DNA of 64,000 bases from NCBI GenBank assembly GCA_051871515.1, contig JBJECY010000091.1:35576-99575 (forward strand), in the 5' to 3' direction. A program made the position numbers and the translations under genes. The stretch's first letter is position 1; each line of letters begins with the position of its first letter. This DNA is from SFTJ01 sp051871515. Its GTDB lineage: Bacteria > Bacteroidota > Bacteroidia > Bacteroidales > Muribaculaceae. Positions 58,748 to 64,000 of the stretch are shown one piece after another. Below the pieces are notes generated by a model. It saw only the letters and a list, made by a program, of their open reading frames with translations, was not told the DNA's origin and did no database searches.

Positions 58748-60007
58748 TTATCGATTTATCATACGCTTGTAAATGTCGATTACCTTGGTACCGGCTTTCT
58801 TCCAGATTATTCCTGCCACCTCTTCGAGGCCGTTTTCGTGCAGTTGCTGGAACATTGACGGATAAGAGATAATTGAATAAATAGCATTTGCCATTTCGTT
58901 CACATCCCAATAATCAACTTTTATTACATTTTCAAGAATCTCAGCGCAGCCTGATTGCTTAGAGATGATTGACGGCACGCCCATCTGCATTGCTTCAAGC
59001 GGAGCAATACCGAATGGCTCGCTCACTGATGGCATGATGAACACGTCGCTGTTTTTATACATTTCATACACTTCTTTGCCACGAAGGAAGCCAATGAAGT
59101 GGAAACGGTCAGAGATGCCGCGACGGGCAGCAAGTCGAATCATTTTTTCCATCATATCGCCACCGCCTGCCATCACAAAGCGCACGTTGTGCACCTTTTT
59201 GAGCACCATAGCAGCCGCTTCAACAAAGTATTCAGGGCCTTTTTGCATGGTGATACGTCCCAAGAAGGTAACAATCTTCTCTTTGCGTGGAGTTTTTTCT
59301 ATCTTCAGGTAGTCATCGGGCAGCGGTTCAACGGCGTTGTGCACAGTGGTGACCTTATCGGGCGAGATGCCGTATTTCTCAATCACGGTGCGGCGTGTGA
59401 GGTTGCTCACGGTGATGATGTGGTCAGCTTGTGTCATACCGTCTTTTTCTATGCCAAACACCACGGGGTTTACGTTGCCGCGGCTACGGTCGTAGTCGGT
59501 GGCGTGCACGTGAATCACCAGAGGCTTGCCACTCACTTGCTTGGCGTGGATGCCGGCGGGGTAGGTGAGCCAGTCGTGAGAGTGAATCACGTCGAATTGA
59601 GCGGTGCGGGCAATCACGCCTGCCACAATTGAGTAGTTGTTGATTTCTTCCATCAGGTTCTGGGGATATTTTCCCGAGAACTGAATACAACCCAGGTCGT
59701 TGACGTTGAGATAGTTGAAGTCGGCATATATATGGTCGCGAAGGTCAAAATAGGTCTGCGGGTCCATCACGTTGCCTTGGCGTTCTTTCACGTAATCCCA
59801 ACTAACGTCGCGCCAAGCCACGGGAACATTGCTGGCGCCGATAATGTTGGCGAATGTCTTCTCTTCATCGCCCATGGGACGCGGGATGACGAAGGTGATA
59901 TCCATATCGCCGTTTTGGTAGATGCCTTTGGTGAGGCCATAGCTGGCGGTACCAAGTCCACCGAGGATATGAGGTGGGAATTCCCAACCGAACATTAATG
60001 CTTTCAT
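58748..60007 (-). CDS. Glycogen synthase-like glycosyltransferase
   Basis: A 419-residue GT-B glycosyltransferase. The N-terminal KALMFGWEFPPHILGGLGTA contains the sugar-nucleotide-binding GGLG motif of starch/glycogen synthases; the C-terminal domain has TFLGRITMQKGPEYFVEAA and the EPFGIAPLEAMQMGVP motif with the conserved Glu pair. It could be assigned to GT4 or GT5; operon context with GH57 and a debranching enzyme favours alpha-glucan synthesis. It overlaps the debranching gene by four bases (ATGA) and precedes GH57 by 42 bases. Confidence 0.87.
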   Translation of the reverse strand: MKALMFGWEFPPHILGGLGTASYGLTKGIYQNGDMDITFVIPRPMGDEEKTFANIIGASNVPVAWRDVSWDYVKERQGNVMDPQTYFDLRDHIYADFNYLNVNDLGCIQFSGKYPQNLMEEINNYSIVAGVIARTAQFDVIHSHDWLTYPAGIHAKQVSGKPLVIHVHATDYDRSRGNVNPVVFGIEKDGMTQADHIITVSNLTRRTVIEKYGISPDKVTTVHNAVEPLPDDYLKIEKTPRKEKIVTFLGRITMQKGPEYFVEAAAMVLKKVHNVRFVMAGGGDMMEKMIRLAARRGISDRFHFIGFLRGKEVYEMYKNSDVFIMPSVSEPFGIAPLEAMQMGVPSIISKQSGCAEILENVIKVDYWDVNEMANAIYSIISYPSMFQQLHENGLEEVAGIIWKKAGTKVIDIYKRMINR

Positions 60008-61986
60008 ACCGTATATAAGTAATGTAGTTTCATGGATTCGTCGTCGATGTTCTTAATCATGCGCAGCACACGCAGCACACCGCTGACGTTAGCGGCGAAG
60101 CTCACGGCGCCACGGCCTATGTAAGGCGGGTTGCCATCGTAGAGTTCTGACAGCGAGCCTATACAGCCTTGGCTCATCTCGTCTTCGTAGCCAATCATTT
60201 GCCTTTCAATGAATGAGAGTCCGCTGAGGCCAAACACTTTGATATAGGCGTCGGCATAGAATCCTATCAGCCATGGACGTGCGCTGCCTTGATAGTAGGC
60301 TTCTTCGCGTTCGAGCGGGTTACCAAGATACCAGGGCTTGTAGCCGTAGCTGTTTGGGCTGAGTGTGCGCAAGCCTTTAGGCGTGAGCAGCTCGCGGGTG
60401 ACAAAGTCGAGCACGCTCTTGCGCTGACGGCGGTCGAGCGGTGAGTAGTCGAGTCCGGCTGCTATAATCATGTTTGGACGCACGCTTGGGTCGGCATAAT
60501 ATCCGTCAACGTAGTCAAAGAGGTAGCCCGACTCGTTGAGGAAGGTGTCGATAAACGATGTCTTGATTTTGTCGGTGAGTTCTTCCCACACTTTCACTTG
60601 GTCAACGCTTGCCACGTCGTCGGCAAAGAGGCTTTGAGCAAAGCGCAGAGCATTGTACCAGAGTGCGTTGAACTCAACCACATAGCCCGAGCGTGGAATG
60701 ATTGGAGTGCCGTCGGGGCGCGAAGCATCCATCCAGGTCATTGGCTTCTTGGTGCCGTCGGTGGTTACCAAGCCATTGTCGGCCACTTTCAGGTTGGGGT
60801 GTTTTTGGTCGATGATGAATTGCAGGATTTCTTTCACCAGTTTGCCGTAGCGCTTGATGGCTTCAGGTGCACCTGCATCTTTTGCATATTGTTGCACGTC
60901 CCAAATTGCCCAAAGTGGAACATCGGGCAAGTCAAGGCCATCGAGGTTGCGGTCAATCACGCCTTGTTGCATAAATGCCGAGAGTGCTTTGCTGGCGGTG
61001 TCCATGATGCCTTCAAAGTCGGGGCGGTGGTGCACCGAGATGGTTGCTCCTGGCAATGCGATAAATTCGTCGCGTGCGCGGGTCTTAAACCATGGGTAAC
61101 CGGCCAGAATGTAGCGGCTGCCGTCGGGCTTGGTTACATAGAATTGCTTTGCGCAGTTCTTCATACAGTTGTAGAAGCTGGTGCGCGGTGTACGGGTCTT
61201 AATTTCGTCCTCGTACATCTTGTTGAGTTGGCGAGTGTTGACCTTTTCGGTTCCTGCCGAGAATATTATGCTTTCGCCTTTTTTGATTTTGAGCTGGAAG
61301 TATCCGGGTACAAAGAGGTCCTCGGTGTAAGGGATTCCGCGTTCGCGGTCTTTCACATACTCAATGCCTTTGTACCAGTTGGGCTCATAAACAAATTCGG
61401 GCTTTTTGCTTAGTTGCATATAGAGGGTTGGATAACCTTCATACATGCACGTTGAGATTCCGTTGGGCACTTCCTCATATTCGTTGTTAGCCACACTGTT
61501 AGCCATGCAGAGGCTGTTGGCGTCGCGGAAGGCGAGGAACGGACGGAATTGGAGCGTTGTCTCAGAATGTGCGTCAACGAGGGTGTAGCGAATGAGGATG
61601 CGGTTTTCATGCGAGATGAAGATTTTCTCCTTGGTGAGGATTACACCGCCAACACGGTAGGTGGTGGTTGGCACTCGTTCACAGTCGTATTCGCGAATGT
61701 ATTTATGCCCGTTTGGGCTATACACATTGCCATTGTACTGGTGTATTCCCAGGTTGAATGCGGCACCGTGCTGTATTACTGTCTCGTCGAGCGTAGAGAG
61801 CAGCACATGGTTGTCGTCGTTGAGCTCCGGAATGGGTATCACGAGCAGGCCATGCTGTTTGCGGGTGTTACATCCCACCAATGTAGTACAATGATATGCA
61901 CCTGATTGATTAGTGCGGAGCATTTCTTTTGGCAAAGATTGGTCCAGGTTAATCATCAAGCTTTTATCAAACTTTAAATAACTCAT
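60004..61986 (-). CDS. Glycogen debranching enzyme (amylo-alpha-1,6-glucosidase type)
   Basis: A 660-residue protein of the archaeal/Bacteroidetes debranching enzyme family (GH133). The N-terminal domain has QSGAYHCTTLVGCNTRKQHG, typical of the family, and an immunoglobulin-like fold continues to about residue 270. The C-terminal (alpha/alpha)6 barrel has YPWFKTRARDEFIALPG, DGLVTTDGTKKPMTWMDA-like, and WYNALRFAQSLF. It is the first gene of the glycogen operon. On the minus strand a TTG and a TAAATTCG box 20 bases apart lie upstream near 62050-62080 and may be the promoter. Confidence 0.88.
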   Translation of the reverse strand: MSYLKFDKSLMINLDQSLPKEMLRTNQSGAYHCTTLVGCNTRKQHGLLVIPIPELNDDNHVLLSTLDETVIQHGAAFNLGIHQYNGNVYSPNGHKYIREYDCERVPTTTYRVGGVILTKEKIFISHENRILIRYTLVDAHSETTLQFRPFLAFRDANSLCMANSVANNEYEEVPNGISTCMYEGYPTLYMQLSKKPEFVYEPNWYKGIEYVKDRERGIPYTEDLFVPGYFQLKIKKGESIIFSAGTEKVNTRQLNKMYEDEIKTRTPRTSFYNCMKNCAKQFYVTKPDGSRYILAGYPWFKTRARDEFIALPGATISVHHRPDFEGIMDTASKALSAFMQQGVIDRNLDGLDLPDVPLWAIWDVQQYAKDAGAPEAIKRYGKLVKEILQFIIDQKHPNLKVADNGLVTTDGTKKPMTWMDASRPDGTPIIPRSGYVVEFNALWYNALRFAQSLFADDVASVDQVKVWEELTDKIKTSFIDTFLNESGYLFDYVDGYYADPSVRPNMIIAAGLDYSPLDRRQRKSVLDFVTRELLTPKGLRTLSPNSYGYKPWYLGNPLEREEAYYQGSARPWLIGFYADAYIKVFGLSGLSFIERQMIGYEDEMSQGCIGSLSELYDGNPPYIGRGAVSFAANVSGVLRVLRMIKNIDDESMKLHYLYTV

Positions 61987-62174
61987 AAGAGCGTGTTTTT
62001 TTGGTTGTAAGAATGTAATTAATTAGCGCTGTTAAGCTTAAAGCGAATTTAGACAATAATTTTGTTATGTGCAACATTTTGCGTTTATTTTATGCCAAAT
62101 ATTTTATTTCTGAGCAATTTTTTATGGTTTTGCAAAGAAATTTGGCGCAAAAGGCATTGCTTGGGGGGCATTGG

Positions 62175-63143
62175 TTAGATGTCTAACTCGGCGCGGATGG
62201 TGTTGATGAAGTCATATACGCCGTTCTCAAGCGGTTCAAATATTGAACGGCTTGGTTCGGTGGGTGTGAACACCTTGATGCCTGCGTGGTGGCACTTGAT
62301 GTGCAGGTCGGCATCAATCATTATCGGCTCGCCGTCGATGTGCATCACTTGTGGCTTTGGACGGTAGATGGTGAGCTCGTTGGTGCGGAAACAATGTATG
62401 TTGGTGTTTTTGTCGATTTGCTTGGTGAAGAGTTGCAACCCAATGATTGGCGACTCAATGGGCTTGAAGGGGCGTATAACGGTGACGTCGATTAGACCGT
62501 CCTGCATACTTGCTTTGGGTGCGATGAAGGCGTTGTTGCCATATTGCGAGGCATTACCGCAGGCAATCACAAAGGCTTTCTCGGTGATTTCGCTTTGCGG
62601 GGTTTTAATCACGTATTCTTCGCTGCGATAGGTAAGGTATTCGGCTATGGCGTTTTTCACATAGCTGATGGGGCCGCGCTTTTTTGCTTGCGAGAATTTC
62701 TCGCTCACGGCGGCATCAAAGCCCACTCCGCATGTGCAGAAGAAGGGGCGGTTGTTCACGGTGCAATAGTCGAGGTCGTCGATGTGGTTTTCGTTGATGA
62801 TTTTTATTGCCCGCTCGGGGATGAGGGGCAACTGCAAGTGACGCGCCAGTCCGTTGCCCGAGCCGCATGGCACAATGCCAAGCGCCAATGGCGAGTTGAT
62901 GAGCGCCGAGGCTATCTCGTTGATGGTGCCGTCGCCGCCAATGGCTATCACGCCGTAGAAGTTCTGGTTGATGGCGGCATGTGCCAAATCGGTGGCGTGG
63001 CCGGGGCCTTGGGTGAACCGCACCACATGGTCATATATGTTGCTGTCGAGGTTGCGTGCCACAACCTCGGGCATATATTCTCTGTGTGCAGAGCCCGATA
63101 TGGGGTTGATGATGACTAATATTTTATGTTTGGTGTCGTCCAT
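62175..63143 (-). CDS. Diacylglycerol kinase family lipid kinase
   Basis: A 322-residue YegS/BmrU-type lipid kinase. The N-terminal nucleotide-binding domain has VIINPISGSAHREYMPE and the GGDGTINEIASALI motif at about residue 68. The beta-sandwich C-terminal domain contains GVGFDAAVSEKF and the acidic QDGLIDVTVI. The lipid (diacylglycerol, ceramide or phosphatidylglycerol) is not evident; Bacteroidetes have sphingolipids, so more than one is possible. No signal peptide. It is divergent from the membrane protein at 63259. Confidence 0.9.
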   Translation of the reverse strand: MDDTKHKILVIINPISGSAHREYMPEVVARNLDSNIYDHVVRFTQGPGHATDLAHAAINQNFYGVIAIGGDGTINEIASALINSPLALGIVPCGSGNGLARHLQLPLIPERAIKIINENHIDDLDYCTVNNRPFFCTCGVGFDAAVSEKFSQAKKRGPISYVKNAIAEYLTYRSEEYVIKTPQSEITEKAFVIACGNASQYGNNAFIAPKASMQDGLIDVTVIRPFKPIESPIIGLQLFTKQIDKNTNIHCFRTNELTIYRPKPQVMHIDGEPIMIDADLHIKCHHAGIKVFTPTEPSRSIFEPLENGVYDFINTIRAELDI

Positions 63144-63258
63144 TGCTAAAGTTGTAATACAAATCTACTAAATTTTGCTGAATTATGAGGGATATATGAG
63201 AATTATTGACTAATTTTAATGTGTAATATGACAAAATACATGATTAATTGATAAGATT

Positions 63259-63879
63259 ATGAACGGAAAATTTACCTTGATTGTCACCACCCTGGTGATG
63301 TTGCTGCTTGGAGTGGTGATGATAGTGTTTCATGCCGACGACAAGATGGCCGAGATGATTGCCATAGCACTTGGCGTGCTGTTCTTGGCACCGTCGCTGT
63401 TTTCGGCTATAATGTTATTGTTTGTGAACGTGCCTGTTGAAGATTCGCGCTACAATCCGCGATATAACCTCATACCAGTGATTGGCGGCTTGAGCGTTGG
63501 CTTGGTGATAGTGATTAACGCTGCACTGTTTGTGCCCTTGCTCAAATATCTTTTTGCCGTGCTGCTGATTGTGGGCGGGCTATACTATGTGTTTTATCTG
63601 GTGTTTGCTCGTGCAAGGGTGATTGTGCCCTCGTGGTATTATGTGTTGCCTTTGCTGGTGACGGCAAGCGGGTTTGCGGCATTGAGTTTGCCAATCGACG
63701 ATAATAGCCTGATGTTCCTTATTTCGGGTATATCAATGTTGGCATTGGCGTTCACAGGCGTTGTGGTTGCGTTCACTGAGCGCGCTGTGGCTCGAGCTAA
63801 GGCTGCCGAGCAACAGGCATCGCAGGCTGCAACAGAGCAGGTGGCTGCGCCTGAACCCGACGATTCGCCCGAGGAGTGA
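63259..63879 (+). CDS. Small multi-spanning membrane protein, uncharacterised
   Basis: A 206-residue protein with six predicted membrane segments in three pairs (for example TLIVTTLVMLLLGVVMIV, AIALGVLFLAPSLFSAIMLL and YVLPLLVTASGFAALSL), followed by an Ala/Glu-rich cytosolic or periplasmic tail. The six-helix pattern of about 200 residues recalls HdeD/DUF308 proteins, but no motif confirms this. No function can be assigned. A terminator follows at 63925. Confidence 0.7.
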   Translation: MNGKFTLIVTTLVMLLLGVVMIVFHADDKMAEMIAIALGVLFLAPSLFSAIMLLFVNVPVEDSRYNPRYNLIPVIGGLSVGLVIVINAALFVPLLKYLFAVLLIVGGLYYVFYLVFARARVIVPSWYYVLPLLVTASGFAALSLPIDDNSLMFLISGISMLALAFTGVVVAFTERAVARAKAAEQQASQAATEQVAAPEPDDSPEE

Positions 63880-63924
63880 ATCTAAGCCGAGGCAATTTAC
63901 TGATTTTGGCTCAACGTAAAATAG

Positions 63925-63951
63925 AAAAAGTGGCTAAACAGCCACTTTTTT
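63925..63951 (+). terminator. Terminator after the small membrane protein gene
   Basis: AAAAAGTGGC (63925-63934) and GCCACTTTTTT (63941-63951) form a perfect stem with a six-base loop, with T residues at the end. It lies 46 bases past the stop codon. Confidence 0.85.
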
Positions 63952-64000
63952 GTGCTTTAATGAGGGAGTTGAGTTTTCTTTTCTATCAGGGATTCTTTAC

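Overview
The window looks like a chromosomal segment of a Bacteroidales bacterium, most plausibly a Muribaculaceae- or Prevotella-like gut commensal; this is inferred from gene families and promoter style, not from a marker gene. The signs are: repeated TTTG-N19/20-TAnnTTTG promoters; A/T-rich start regions without Shine-Dalgarno sequences; families largely confined to Bacteroidetes (DUF4886, DUF5106, DUF4494, a lipidated TamA-like protein, the tiny COX24/AURKAIP1-type protein); a Rho factor with a long disordered insertion; and succinylase-type lysine genes beside a Bacteroides-type ilv operon. I see no phage, insertion sequence, CRISPR array, rRNA or tRNA gene. Most of the window is core metabolism and housekeeping.

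Layout. 1-9.9 kb: M24 aminopeptidase, CCA-adding enzyme, GtrA protein, acyltransferase, nth, pheS, tilS with a DUF4886 protein, and a threonine aldolase. 10-18.5 kb: rho behind a long leader, a DUF5106 thioredoxin-like protein, a YbaK-type deacylase, aroC with a radical SAM gene, a response regulator/histidine kinase pair and def. 18.8-25.2 kb (minus strand): ilvD-ilvB-ilvN-acyl-ACP thioesterase-ilvC, preceded by what looks like a complete classical attenuator with a 24-codon leader peptide of which 16 codons are Ile, Val or Leu. 25.3-31.7 kb (minus): a six-gene lysine/diaminopimelate operon (dapE-like, lysC, dapB, dapA, dapD, aminotransferase) with two terminator-like hairpins in its own leader. 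31.8-41.9 kb: a secreted Cys/His protein, ruvX, the TamL-like outer-membrane protein, a phosphoglycolate phosphatase-like HAD enzyme, an MgtC-like protein, an AspT-type transporter, a secreted class-I-amidotransferase/dipeptidase fusion and a DUF554 protein. 42-49.8 kb: RNase G, a 29-residue COX24 protein and HU (all minus), a lipoprotein esterase, a queuosine-precursor transporter with a HAD hydrolase, a YigZ-type protein, and DUF4494 with a YggS-type protein. 49.9-56.4 kb: a FucP-like sugar transporter, transketolase and two tandem OmpA-family porins. 56.4-57.3 kb is a gene-poor stretch with possible decayed coding sequence. 57.3-62 kb is a glycogen operon (debranching enzyme, glycogen synthase-like glycosyltransferase, GH57 enzyme), followed by a lipid kinase and a small membrane protein.

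The best candidate for something under-described is the pair of amino-acid operons controlled through their leaders. The ilv leader has every element of ribosome-mediated attenuation: promoter, branched-chain-rich leader peptide, an antiterminator segment just past its stop codon, and a terminator just before ilvD. The lysine leader carries terminators without an obvious lysine-rich peptide, so its sensing mode is open. Other points of interest are the Rho insertion, the amidotransferase-dipeptidase fusion, promoters placed so close to tilS and ruvX that their messages may be leaderless, a tandem 48-bp repeat, and the decayed coding fragment near 56.8-57.0 kb.
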